Source of the DNA: an uncultured Sanguibacteroides sp.
Lineage (GTDB): Bacteria; Bacteroidota; Bacteroidia; Bacteroidales; Marinifilaceae
Reading direction: 5' to 3'
DNA length: 47,404 nucleotides
Assembly: GCF_900543425.1 (NCBI RefSeq)
Contig: NZ_UQRQ01000024.1
Span: 1 to 47,404 of the forward strand
Shown here: in pieces, positions 34,872 to 43,299 of the stretch
How positions within the stretch are numbered: position 1 is the first letter of the stretch
Layout of the letters: each line of letters starts with the position of its first letter
The notes under the pieces: model-generated
The model's input: the letters and a program-made list of their open reading frames with translations, nothing else
What the model was told of the DNA's origin: nothing
The model's database searches: none
Program-made: the position numbers and the translations under genes

Positions 34872-36056
34872 CTAAATATACATAATCTCCACATCTTTTA
34901 AATATTTTGTCTCTAATAAATATTTTATTTTTTTTACTACATTTCTTCTAATTTCCAGTTCAACCGGTAGATTGGGATCCTGATGTGCCGTGTTGATCCT
35001 TGTTCCTACCAAAAGGGTGATTTTATCACTATCCAATAAATATTTTACCAGTATTTCGGCCGGACCGTACTCTTTGGGATGTTCATTTTCGTTTGCAGAA
35101 AGTATACGTTCAACCTTACTCAGCGTCAAAATTCCTTCGGTTACCAGATCCACTCCTTCCATTCTGGAAATAGGAGGGAGGTTTTTGTCTACGATGTTCA
35201 TGTCGATTTCCATCTTCGCCCCGAGTTCCCGGGAAACAATGGTGGCTGTCGTCCCTCCGCAAAGGATTTTCTTACCTTGAAATTCACGTACTCTGCTGGC
35301 AAGGTACTTGTCATTCTTCTCGTCGTAGGGAGGACCTGTACAAATTAGCAGGTTACGAGGCTTCCTCATGTAAATAACGCAGCAACTCGTATCGTCTTTT
35401 AATTTGTAACCGTCGTTCTTTTCGGCTTGAATAACGATCTTGTGAGCCAATTCTTTGGCTGAAATATCATTTTTTTGTTCTACCAATTTAGCAATATACT
35501 CTTTTGCCCCGTCTTCCCAGCCGAAAGGCATCCTATTTGTTCCCATGCCCGACTGGCTGACCCCGTCGCTAAAAAATATGATTCGGTCTTCTTTCTCTAA
35601 ATTGAATTCCGAAATCCAAAGAAAGGTATTGTCCAGATCTTCTCGTTCTACGGGAATCTTTTGTTTGGGGACTTCGATGAATGCCCCCTTCCGGTATAGA
35701 TAGAAAGAAGGAGATTCATACTCTATGATTTTGGCGTATCCGAAACAATCGATGTCACAGATGCAAAAGGTAGAGTAGCTGATTTTTCGGACCATGTCCC
35801 GGGGCAGGGTATTCATAATGGAGGTAGATGTCTTGAGTATACTTTCGTTCATCGCCGTGAAACGCATGGCCATGGTCGCTGTCATGGTCGAAAGGACACA
35901 TGCCTTGATTCCACTACCCAGTCCGTCCGATAATACGCTGATAACTCTTCCTTCCCCTTTCAATTTTTGAGACATAAAACAATCACCGCAGACCACGTTG
36001 CCTGCTTTGTTCTTCTGAAAGAACTCTACCTCTATGAAATTACCGTTGTTTCTCAA
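34872..36056 (-). CDS. SpoIIE/PP2C-type phosphatase of hydrogenase operon
   Basis: A 394-residue protein whose first about 230 residues match the SpoIIE/PP2C serine phosphatase fold: VISVLSDGLGSGIKA (metal-binding Asp), RIIFFSDGVSQSG and DDTSCCVIYMRKP (C-terminal metal Asp pair). The remaining about 160 residues form a second domain (LLICTGPPYDEKND, CGGTTATIVSREL) that I recognise as the C-terminal part commonly found in phosphatases next to sensory [FeFe] hydrogenases. It starts 11 bp after the sensor gene ends. It is probably the output partner of that sensor, acting on a regulator or anti-sigma-like target not found in this window (inference). Confidence 0.85.
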   Translation of the reverse strand: MRNNGNFIEVEFFQKNKAGNVVCGDCFMSQKLKGEGRVISVLSDGLGSGIKACVLSTMTATMAMRFTAMNESILKTSTSIMNTLPRDMVRKISYSTFCICDIDCFGYAKIIEYESPSFYLYRKGAFIEVPKQKIPVEREDLDNTFLWISEFNLEKEDRIIFFSDGVSQSGMGTNRMPFGWEDGAKEYIAKLVEQKNDISAKELAHKIVIQAEKNDGYKLKDDTSCCVIYMRKPRNLLICTGPPYDEKNDKYLASRVREFQGKKILCGGTTATIVSRELGAKMEIDMNIVDKNLPPISRMEGVDLVTEGILTLSKVERILSANENEHPKEYGPAEILVKYLLDSDKITLLVGTRINTAHQDPNLPVELEIRRNVVKKIKYLLETKYLKDVEIMYI

Positions 36057-36067
36057 GGGATATTGTT

Positions 36068-37786
36068 TTAAAGGGTTGTCAGATCATCTTGCTTTTTATA
36101 GGCTTCCATGACTGTCCGCAACGTGGCATCGGTGAATGCTGCATTTTCTCCTAACAAACAGGCCACTTGCTGTACGGTCTCCATGTGTTTTTTTATGACT
36201 TCCTGTGTCTTTTCCAACATCCATTCCTTGCGTACGCCGGGTTCTCTCAAGTCTTGCAACAAACCGAATACCAACCGATGAGGCTGAATATTGTAAATGG
36301 ATAATATCCAGGTTTTGTCGTCTTCTCGGATTTGTCGTTCTGTGATCTCTTTGCCTGTAGTCAGAACGGCTCTGAAGAGGTCTTCAAAAGAACATATATT
36401 TTTTAGGTCTACCCCGTATAAGCCGGGATCCACTTCATAAATGGATGCAATATCTTCTCCCATCAGCGTAGCACAGCTTTGGTTCATATCCATCACTTTC
36501 AGGTCTGAGTTGACAAGCAGAACTCCGGCAGGTATTTTTTGTAAAAGTACCGTCGCCTTATCGTGGGCAATTTTTCGCATGTAAGAGACACACATGTTTT
36601 CTTCGGCACGTCCTTCCAGCATGGCAATGGCAAAGTCCCGACACGAATCGTAACCGCAACCGCTGCAATTCAGCTCGTCTTCTGGTCCGTTTTTACCTAC
36701 GACGGCCATAGCCTGCTTAATCTCTTCTTCCGTGTAGTGATTTTCTACTATATGGGGGTCTTTACAGAATAAGATCTGTAAATCAATATCTTTGAAATCT
36801 TCTTTCGGGTTACCTAAATCGGCCTTATGTATAATTTCATATCGTTTTAAAGCTGGAGATACGTGGCTCAGCTTAGCCGGTCCGTTGATACAGCCACCTT
36901 TACAAGCCAACAATTCCAAGAATATGGAGTCTTCCTTGCGTTGAGAATCCAACTGCTTGAGGACGTCTTTTATCGTGGATAGATCGGAAAAGGCCATGTT
37001 ATGAACAGGCTTCTTCGGTTTGTGTAATCCTTGTAACATCCCTCCTTCAATCGGATAGTAGGCTCCGAGCCCGGAACGGTAAGGAACAAATTTTTCTTCG
37101 GATTGTTCTAATGTTTTATCTTTTAGGTTGATTTCCGCTTTCTCCAACCACTCTTTCAAATCTTTGAAAGTAATGACTACATCTACTAAGTTGTTGAAAT
37201 AATCGGCTTCAAGTTTCTTGCAGATACAAGGTCCCGCGAACACGATTTTTATATCTTCCCCATATAATTTTTTTAAGATTTTAGCGTGGGCCAACATCGG
37301 GGAGACAATAGGAGTTATGTTCCGCACATGTTCGGAAGAGTATTTACGGATGTACTCGACGACCACGGGACAGGCTGAAGAGATGTATACACCGTTTTCG
37401 GCCTGTTCCAAAAATTTTTCTGTCCGGTCGGAAACAATTTCAGCTCCCAAGGCGGTTTCCGAAACGGCAGTAAATCCCAAACGTTTAATAGCGGCAATGA
37501 GGATGTTGGAGGTTATGCCTTCAAATTCACTCACGTATGACGGGGCTAAGGATAGAATGACCTTGGGATACTTCTCTAATGTCAGTTTCGCCCGGGTAAG
37601 TCCGTCCCGTACTTTTTTCGCTCCGGTCGGACATACCTGTGTGCAATGCCCGCAATAAATACAACGATCTTCGATGATAGAAGCTTTATTGTCTTCGATA
37701 CGGATTGCTTTCACGGGACATTCCCGAATACATTTGTAACAATCCTGACAGTTGTCCGGTTCTGTGTAAATGGGTCTTAGTTGCAT
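36068..37786 (-). CDS. Sensory [FeFe] hydrogenase with PAS domain (HydS, group-C-like)
   Basis: A 572-residue soluble protein: two 4Fe-4S motifs (residues 13-23 and 42-52), an H-cluster domain, a further Fe-S domain (CSGCGYDSC from 374), and a PAS domain (about 410-510). The H-cluster motifs are altered: motif 1 is SSACP (136-140), so the proton-relay Cys of TSCCP is Ala; motif 2 is AGPCICKKLE (184-192); motif 3 is LLACKGGCING. Loss of that Cys together with a PAS domain is the mark of the group C sensory enzymes, thought to report H2 level or redox state and not to turn over fast. Its start overlaps the upstream ferredoxin gene by 10 bp, and the phosphatase gene follows 11 bp after its end. 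Confidence 0.9.
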   Translation of the reverse strand: MQLRPIYTEPDNCQDCYKCIRECPVKAIRIEDNKASIIEDRCIYCGHCTQVCPTGAKKVRDGLTRAKLTLEKYPKVILSLAPSYVSEFEGITSNILIAAIKRLGFTAVSETALGAEIVSDRTEKFLEQAENGVYISSACPVVVEYIRKYSSEHVRNITPIVSPMLAHAKILKKLYGEDIKIVFAGPCICKKLEADYFNNLVDVVITFKDLKEWLEKAEINLKDKTLEQSEEKFVPYRSGLGAYYPIEGGMLQGLHKPKKPVHNMAFSDLSTIKDVLKQLDSQRKEDSIFLELLACKGGCINGPAKLSHVSPALKRYEIIHKADLGNPKEDFKDIDLQILFCKDPHIVENHYTEEEIKQAMAVVGKNGPEDELNCSGCGYDSCRDFAIAMLEGRAEENMCVSYMRKIAHDKATVLLQKIPAGVLLVNSDLKVMDMNQSCATLMGEDIASIYEVDPGLYGVDLKNICSFEDLFRAVLTTGKEITERQIREDDKTWILSIYNIQPHRLVFGLLQDLREPGVRKEWMLEKTQEVIKKHMETVQQVACLLGENAAFTDATLRTVMEAYKKQDDLTTL

Positions 37787-38025
37787 GGGAACTCCTCTTG
37801 TAAGATTTTATATAAACGGGAGAGATTTACCTCTTCATACACCTTATCATCTATCCTGATAATCGGTCCTTTACTACATAGTTCTTCACAGAGATGACCG
37901 CAGAAATCAATTTCTGCCTCCAAATGGTTCTCGCTCAGGTATTTTTTTATGATTCCCAGATTCGTATTGTTTCCCCTGGAAAAGCAAGAACTACCTAAAC
38001 AAATTCTGATTTGACGCTTTGCCAT
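37777..38025 (-). CDS. Thioredoxin-like [2Fe-2S] ferredoxin (first of operon)
   Basis: An 82-residue NuoE-like thioredoxin-fold ferredoxin: MAKRQIRICLGSSCFSRGNN gives the first Cys pair (C-x4-C) and DFCGHLCEELC the second set. Likely an electron carrier for the sensory hydrogenase encoded right after it. The frame is open to 38070, but ATG 38025 is preferred because a promoter -7 box at 38068-38075 would place the transcript start inside the longer version. The stop codon lies inside the sensor gene (10-bp overlap). First gene of the five-gene operon. Confidence 0.88.
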   Translation of the reverse strand: MAKRQIRICLGSSCFSRGNNTNLGIIKKYLSENHLEAEIDFCGHLCEELCSKGPIIRIDDKVYEEVNLSRLYKILQEEFPCN

Positions 38026-38067
38026 AATTGTAAAACTTTGATTATCGAATAGATGCCATCCACCATA

Positions 38068-38099
38068 CAAAAGTATAATTCTTTTTGTAATAAAACCAA
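38068..38099 (-). promoter_or_regulatory. Promoter for the hydrogenase operon
   Basis: On the minus strand TACTTTTG (38068-38075) is an exact TAnnTTTG match and TTG (38097-38099) lies 21 bp upstream, giving the -33/-7 layout of Bacteroidetes housekeeping promoters. A start near 38060 would leave a leader of about 35 nt. Confidence 0.65.
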
Positions 38100-38190
38100 T
38101 TATCTTGTAATTTTAATATGATCTCCCTGATTTTGTTTCAGATTGTAAGTTTTTTGTAGAAGACGAAATCCCCGGGTATTCCTAAAAAGG

Positions 38191-38223
38191 AAAGGTACTG
38201 CCCTTTCATGGGACAGTACCTTT
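38191..38223 (-). terminator. Terminator after secDF
   Basis: AAAGGTACTG (38191-38200) pairs with CAGTACCTTT (38214-38223), with extra CCC/GGG pairing inside the loop. On the minus strand a T-rich stretch (TTTCCTTTTT) follows, 20 bp after the secDF stop. Confidence 0.75.
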
Positions 38224-38243
38224 TGTATTTTGTTTGTAAATAC

Positions 38244-41228
38244 TTATTCTTTTCCTTTTATCTCTTTTTTAGCGAATCTCCGGGTCAAGTCGAATGAGAT
38301 CGGAGTTGCGATGAACAGAGAGGAGTAAGTTCCGACAATGATACCGACTAACAAGGCAAATATGAATCCCTTAATTGAAGCACCACCGAAAATGAAGATT
38401 GCTAACAATACAACGATGGTGGACAATGACGTACTGAACGTACGACGTAAAGTTGAATTCAACGCATCGTTAACCACGATTTCATCATCCCGTTTCGGGT
38501 ATAGTCTCCGGTATTCACGGATACGGTCGAATACGACCACCGTATCGTTGATAGAATAACCTACTACCGTTAGGATTGCCGCGATAAATGCCTGGTCTAC
38601 CTCCAACGAGAAGGGAAGGATTCCGGCAAACAGAGAGAACATACCGATAACGATAATGGTATTGTGAGCCAAGCCGACTACGGCTCCGGCACCATATTGC
38701 CATTTAGAGAATCGGATCATGATGTAAAGGAAGATACCGATCAAGGCGAATATAATGGACCAAATGGCGGCTCTTGTCATGTCTTCGGCAACGGCCGGTC
38801 CGATTTTCTGAGACATCTGTAAATTAACATCGCGGAAAGTCGGGTAGTCTGTTCCGGCGGGAATGTATTCCTGCAATCCCACGTACAAAAGTGAATCAAC
38901 TTCCGCATCAACTTCCGCACCGTTCTCGTCGATTTTGTATTTTGTCGTGATCTTTACCTGATTTGCCGTACCGAATGTTTTTACTTCCGGAGCACTTCCG
39001 TAAACTTTCTCTAAACTGGAAGCTACATCGTCAACCCGTACGCTTTCGTTAAAACTAACGGTATAAGTTCTACCTCCCACGAAGTCGATACCTTTATCCA
39101 ATCCTCTGGTAAATAGAGAGATGAAACAGATTAAAATAACAACTCCGGATAATGTATAACTGATCTTCCGTTTACTCAGGAAGGGAAATTTTGTGTCTCT
39201 CAACCAATTGGCAGTAGCACTTGTGGCAAAGGTTACGTTATCGCTCTTTGATGCAGCTCTTTCGAGGATCAAACGGGTGATAAAGATAGCCGTGAACAGA
39301 GAAGAGAGAATACCGATGATCAATGTAGTAGCAAAACCTTTAATAGGACCTTCTCCGAAATAATAAAGGATAAAACCGGTCAATAAAGTGGTTAAGTTAC
39401 CGTCGATAATAGCAGAGTAAGCGTTGTTGTAACCCTCTTTTATGGCTAACTTCAATCCCTTACCCGAGCGTAACTCTTCTTGTATGCGTTCGTAAATCAA
39501 CACGTTGGCATCCACCGCCATACCCATCGTCAATACGATACCGGCGATACCCGGCAAGGTCAACACGGCTCCAATAGAAGCCAGAATACCGAACAAGAAG
39601 AAGAGGTTGGCGAATAGAGCGATGTCGGCAGCCAAACCTGCATTCTTGCTGTAGAAGAATAACATATAAGCCAATACCAAAGTGAAAGCAATGATAAATG
39701 ACCACATACCGGATTGAATGGCTTCCTGTCCCAAAGACGGTCCGACTACTTCATCGGCGATAATACGGGCGGGAGCGGGTAATTTACCGGACTTTAGGAT
39801 GTTGGCTAAGTCTTCCGCTTCTTTTACGTCGAAACGACCTGAAATTTGAGAGCTACCGCCTTTGATTTCATCGTTTACATTAGGAGAGGATGCTACTAAG
39901 CCGTCCAAAACAATGGCAATACAATGTCCTATGTTTTCTTTTGTCAACCTGGCCCAAGTTTTTGTTCCTTCTCCGTTCATGTTCATCGAAACGACAGGAG
40001 CTCCTGATTGGTCAAAGTCTTTGCGGGCATCGACGATGGCGTCGCCTTCCAGCGGGGCTTTCCCGTTCCGGGTTGTAATTTTTATAGCGTGTAAGGCAAC
40101 GGCTCCGTTTACACTTTTCATTTCCCACAGTAGCCGGGAATTACGGGGTAACATGGCTCTTACCTGCGGCATGGCCAAATATTTGTTCACCTTGGAGGTA
40201 TCTTTTACCAGGGCATAACCTACCGTAGATCCGTTTCCGGGACCTTGTTGGGTAATGTTGGGTTGAAGAACGGCGAACAACGGATTATTTTTGAAGAATT
40301 CACTTTCTGACGCGTTGGCAGAAGAATCTTGTCCCTCTTTCAAAGCACTTAAAATAGCTGATTCTTTGTCTTCCTCTTTCGCTTGAGCTGCTTCTGTTCC
40401 CTCCGGGGTAGCTTTTGTGCTTTCGGTTAACGCTCCTTGAGCTTCCAATACCTCCCGTAATTTGTTGTTAGCAGCTTCTAAATATTGATAATATTCAGGA
40501 TTATCATAGGTTTCATAAAATTCAAGAGCAGCTGTTCCTTGTAATAACTCTCTTACCCGTTGCGGGTCTTTGATACCCGGTAACTCGATAACGATTCTTC
40601 CGGAGATATCGGCTTTCCGGATATTCGGCTGAGCTACACCGAAACGGTCGATACGGGTACGTAAGATGTTGAAGGTGTTATCTATTGCTCCATCTGCTTC
40701 CTTCCTGATGATGTCCAAGACCTCTTTATTCGTTGCTCCGATTTTGATTTTTTCTTTCATTTCGTGCGTACCGAATATGGCTGGAGAAGCCAGTTGAGCC
40801 CCCGGGGCAATTTTTTCGAAAGCCTCACCGAAAAGAGTCACGAAATCCTTTGGACTGGATACCCTCATCTTAATAGCCTCGTTGATAGCCTGATTAAACG
40901 CGGGGTCTGCACTATGGTTGGCTAAACTTCTTACCACGTCAGCCACATCGACTTCCATGGTCACGTTCATACCGCCTTTTAAGTCCAAACCTAAATTTAA
41001 CTCCAGCTCTTTACACTCTTTGTAAGTGAATTTGGCTATTCCCAGAAAATTGTAAACAGGTTGATTCGCTATGGAATCCAAATAGACTTTTTCTTTGCCC
41101 GGGTCTCCCTGTGCAAATACTCTTGCCGCCTTCTCTACCTGGTTTGTTTTGTAAGTAAAAAACAACTGATAAAGACTCACCAATGCCAAGGCAACAGCGA
41201 GTAATGTGATCGCTCCTTTATTCTGCAT
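38244..41228 (-). CDS. secDF: Fused protein-export membrane protein SecDF
   Basis: A single 994-residue polypeptide joining SecD and SecF, the proton-driven accessory of the Sec translocon that pulls exported proteins into the periplasm. The SecD part has LGLDLKGGMNVTMEVDV near residue 80, a long periplasmic region with a Gln/Glu/Ala-rich insert at about 265-300, and its six-helix membrane domain. The SecF part begins near residue 660 with KRKISYTLSG and GIDFVGGRTYTVSF and ends with GIIVGTYSSLFIATPI. Fusion of the two is the normal form in Bacteroidetes. A TACTTTTG -7 box lies at 41290-41297. Confidence 0.96.
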   Translation of the reverse strand: MQNKGAITLLAVALALVSLYQLFFTYKTNQVEKAARVFAQGDPGKEKVYLDSIANQPVYNFLGIAKFTYKECKELELNLGLDLKGGMNVTMEVDVADVVRSLANHSADPAFNQAINEAIKMRVSSPKDFVTLFGEAFEKIAPGAQLASPAIFGTHEMKEKIKIGATNKEVLDIIRKEADGAIDNTFNILRTRIDRFGVAQPNIRKADISGRIVIELPGIKDPQRVRELLQGTAALEFYETYDNPEYYQYLEAANNKLREVLEAQGALTESTKATPEGTEAAQAKEEDKESAILSALKEGQDSSANASESEFFKNNPLFAVLQPNITQQGPGNGSTVGYALVKDTSKVNKYLAMPQVRAMLPRNSRLLWEMKSVNGAVALHAIKITTRNGKAPLEGDAIVDARKDFDQSGAPVVSMNMNGEGTKTWARLTKENIGHCIAIVLDGLVASSPNVNDEIKGGSSQISGRFDVKEAEDLANILKSGKLPAPARIIADEVVGPSLGQEAIQSGMWSFIIAFTLVLAYMLFFYSKNAGLAADIALFANLFFLFGILASIGAVLTLPGIAGIVLTMGMAVDANVLIYERIQEELRSGKGLKLAIKEGYNNAYSAIIDGNLTTLLTGFILYYFGEGPIKGFATTLIIGILSSLFTAIFITRLILERAASKSDNVTFATSATANWLRDTKFPFLSKRKISYTLSGVVILICFISLFTRGLDKGIDFVGGRTYTVSFNESVRVDDVASSLEKVYGSAPEVKTFGTANQVKITTKYKIDENGAEVDAEVDSLLYVGLQEYIPAGTDYPTFRDVNLQMSQKIGPAVAEDMTRAAIWSIIFALIGIFLYIMIRFSKWQYGAGAVVGLAHNTIIVIGMFSLFAGILPFSLEVDQAFIAAILTVVGYSINDTVVVFDRIREYRRLYPKRDDEIVVNDALNSTLRRTFSTSLSTIVVLLAIFIFGGASIKGFIFALLVGIIVGTYSSLFIATPISFDLTRRFAKKEIKGKE

Positions 41229-41289
41229 TTGTTTGATAATTTTATAATTACTTAAGCTCCAATAATTCTTTTAACTGTTATTTAGTGCG

Positions 41290-41297
41290 CAAAAGTA
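41290..41297 (-). promoter_or_regulatory. -7 box for secDF
   Basis: TACTTTTG on the minus strand, an exact TAnnTTTG match, 61 bp before the secDF ATG. No clear -33 TTG was found at the right distance. Confidence 0.5.
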
Positions 41298-41324
41298 TAA
41301 CATTTTTTTTAAATATCGGCACAC

Positions 41325-41759
41325 TTAGACAGATACTTTTAATGTTAATACCTTATTTTCATAATCAATGACCGCATTGTATTTCACACAAAAATCACAA
41401 CCCAATAGTCCGGCCACTCTTCGCTGGAGGTGTTTTTCATATAAGGAGTTCACGTATTGCAGGTCTATTAAGGCCATGTGTGTATCTTCTAAAGTATGAT
41501 TGCCGATTTGTAATGCGGCAATGTTTACTAATTGAACTTCATTGATTTCTCCGTTCACACCTCCTGAATTTATTTCCGAAACATCTTCTACCGGTTCGTA
41601 ACTGAAAGGGGTGTATTTGTCTATAACCGAGACGGAAGCACCTGTATCAATAATAAAATCTCCCTCTAAACTGCCGATTTGTAATGTGGCGATGATATGA
41701 AAGCTATTCTCTTCCAACTCAACGACCTCTATCGGTACTTTTACTTCATATCTTTTCAT
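41325..41759 (-). CDS. Retropepsin-like aspartic protease family protein
   Basis: A 144-residue protein with the single-domain retropepsin (clan AA) pattern: catalytic DTGAS at residues 38-42 preceded by LEGDFIIDTG, a Gly-rich flap-like stretch (SGGVNGEINEVQ), and the second conserved hydrophobic-Gly block RVAGLLGCDFCVKYNAVIDY. Such small proteins act as dimers. There is no signal peptide, so it is probably cytoplasmic. Its substrate and role are unknown. The frame is open to 41801, but ATG 41759 (MKRYEVKVPIE) is preferred because the fold begins there; ATG 41777 is possible. It lies upstream of secDF on the same strand but has a separate promoter region between. Confidence 0.75.
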   Translation of the reverse strand: MKRYEVKVPIEVVELEENSFHIIATLQIGSLEGDFIIDTGASVSVIDKYTPFSYEPVEDVSEINSGGVNGEINEVQLVNIAALQIGNHTLEDTHMALIDLQYVNSLYEKHLQRRVAGLLGCDFCVKYNAVIDYENKVLTLKVSV

Positions 41760-41827
41760 TAACGCAAACATAAGCATTTTCGGCGAAATCAGAAAAATCA
41801 AGATGTTAATTTCAAAAAGAAATAGTT

Positions 41828-41938
41828 ATGAAGATAAAAGAGAATAAATTATTTTCTCGAATTTATGAAATAGTAGTAATTAGAACGGTTGTAAAAAGAT
41901 TGCTACGAAGATCATATCGTGATTATTACAATCTATAG
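41828..41938 (+). CDS. Possible small basic protein (36 aa)
   Basis: ATG at 41828 to TAG at 41936-41938 gives MKIKENKLFSRIYEIVVIRT followed by an Arg-rich end (VVKRLLRRSYRDYYNL). It has 11 Lys/Arg residues and an amphipathic middle. A weak purine-rich stretch (AAAAAGAAA) precedes the ATG. It lies in an otherwise gene-free 333-bp stretch between divergent/convergent neighbours. I recognise no family; it may be a chance frame. Confidence 0.25.
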   Translation: MKIKENKLFSRIYEIVVIRTVVKRLLRRSYRDYYNL

Positions 41939-42030
41939 TAAGGTGATTCATTTTTGTGGATTTAATTCTTTTTGCGAAAATGACATCAATCGCGTGAAGT
42001 CGTAAGTGATAATTGAGTCGGGTCTTAAAA

Positions 42031-42067
42031 ACTTCCGGACACTAAAATAAAAGATGTGTCCGGAAGT
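42031..42067 (-). terminator. Terminator after kelch gene
   Basis: ACTTCCGGACAC (42031-42042) and GTGTCCGGAAGT (42056-42067) form a perfect 12-bp stem. On the minus strand it is followed by a T-run (TTTTT), 26 bp past the kelch-gene stop codon. Confidence 0.85.
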
Positions 42068-42092
42068 CGGATATGGAATTGTTGGATTTTAT

Positions 42093-43104
42093 TTAGTTGG
42101 TGACGAATTCCCAAGTTTGCATGGTGTCTTCCTCCATGAACAGGATAAAACCTGTTCCCTCTTTGGTAAATCCTATTCCCTTGCTGACAGGATGAGGGAA
42201 TGGAGCAACCTTTACCCAAGTTTCGGTTTTGGGGTCTAAGCCCCAGCAGTCGGATAACGGTTTGTATTCGGTAGGAGTATCGGTTTTTGCCCCTCCCGCG
42301 ATATAGGGATAGTCCGTGCCGTTTTGCCGGATGACGAAAGAGGCGGCATTCATGCACATCGGGCCTTCTTCCGTGGCAACCGTCGTGAAAATGCCTTTCC
42401 AGGTTTTGGTTTCCGGAATGAATTTAGTTACATGACGGATGTAACCGTTCTCTGTTTTTCCGAGGCCGACGTATGCCGTTCCGTTGGCCACGAATGCGGT
42501 GGCTCCATAACGTCTTTCGTCGATATCGGCAATACGTTTCCAGCCCGTTTGGGGATCGAATTCGTAAAAATCTCCCAAGATTTTCCGCTCTGCCGACAGT
42601 CCGCTCCCCACGTACCCCTTCCCGTTCAGGCTAAAGGCAACTGCCTGTTGACGGGGAACTCCCGGAAAATCATAGGGCAACCGTGTCCAGGTCTTTTCCT
42701 GACTGTCGTATACCCAAAAATCCGTAAAATATCCTGCTGAAGGATCGTCTGTCGAGTAAAAAGTATAGCCTAAACCCACGTAGGCTTTATGCCCGATGGT
42801 AAAGGCAACTGCTCCTCCTCTTCCTTTACCGGGAAAAGGCGGGAGGTGTTTGTTGGGATTCCAGCCTGACTTAAGATCGAAATTTACAAATTGATTGAAG
42901 TGTTGTGGCCAAAGGGCATTATAATGTCCTAATCCCAGGCAAACCTCCTCGTTTACGGTGAAAATAACAGGTTCGTTCCTTGCTTCTATCGGGACTATTT
43001 TTCCTTTTTCCCAATTCCCTTGGGGGAACGGACAGTTTTATCTCTTCTTTATCGCACGCGATAAAAAAGAGAAAGAAAAAGCAGAGGATGATGTTTTGTT
43101 TCAT
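42093..43104 (-). pseudogene. Kelch-repeat lipoprotein gene broken by a +1 frameshift
   Basis: The ATG at 43104 opens a lipoprotein signal (MKQNIILCFFFLFFIACDKE, lipobox FIAC). Reading in that frame fails after LSVPP and hits TAA near 42919. The kelch repeats continue in another frame from about 43020 to the stop at 42093 (RGGAVAFTIGHKAYVGLGY, RQQAVAFSLNGKGYVGSGL, RYGATAFVANGTAYVGLGK, MCMNAASFVIRQ). The frames join if one base is removed from the five-C run (five G on the plus strand, 43022-43026), giving SVPQGNWEKGKIVPIE and a 336-residue surface beta-propeller lipoprotein. The total length of 3n+1 fits a single inserted base. It may be a pseudogene, a phase-variable gene or a sequencing error. 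Confidence 0.85.
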
Positions 43105-43145
43105 GTTGATATGTTTTGTTGTATTTGTTTGGAATGGTATGTGTG

Positions 43146-43153
43146 CAAATTTA
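43146..43153 (-). promoter_or_regulatory. -7 box for the kelch gene
   Basis: TAAATTTG on the minus strand matches TAnnTTTG, 41 bp before the lipoprotein ATG at 43104. A -33 element is not clear. Confidence 0.45.
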
Positions 43154-43244
43154 ATCAAAATATCAACATTTAAACACTATATTGGAAAATAATAAATTTA
43201 TATTGGATGTATGGGAAGATAAAAATAGAATTTATATAAATAAA

Positions 43245-43270
43245 AACCGTTCCGGAATTCCGGAACGGTT
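43245..43270 (-). terminator. Terminator after mdh
   Basis: AACCGTTCCGGAATTCCGGAACGGTT is a perfect 26-bp palindrome (positions 43245-43270; 13-bp arms). On the minus strand it is followed by TTTATTTAT, 29 bp after the mdh stop codon. Confidence 0.88.
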
Positions 43271-43299
43271 CTAACAGAATGATCGTGAAGTACTTATTG

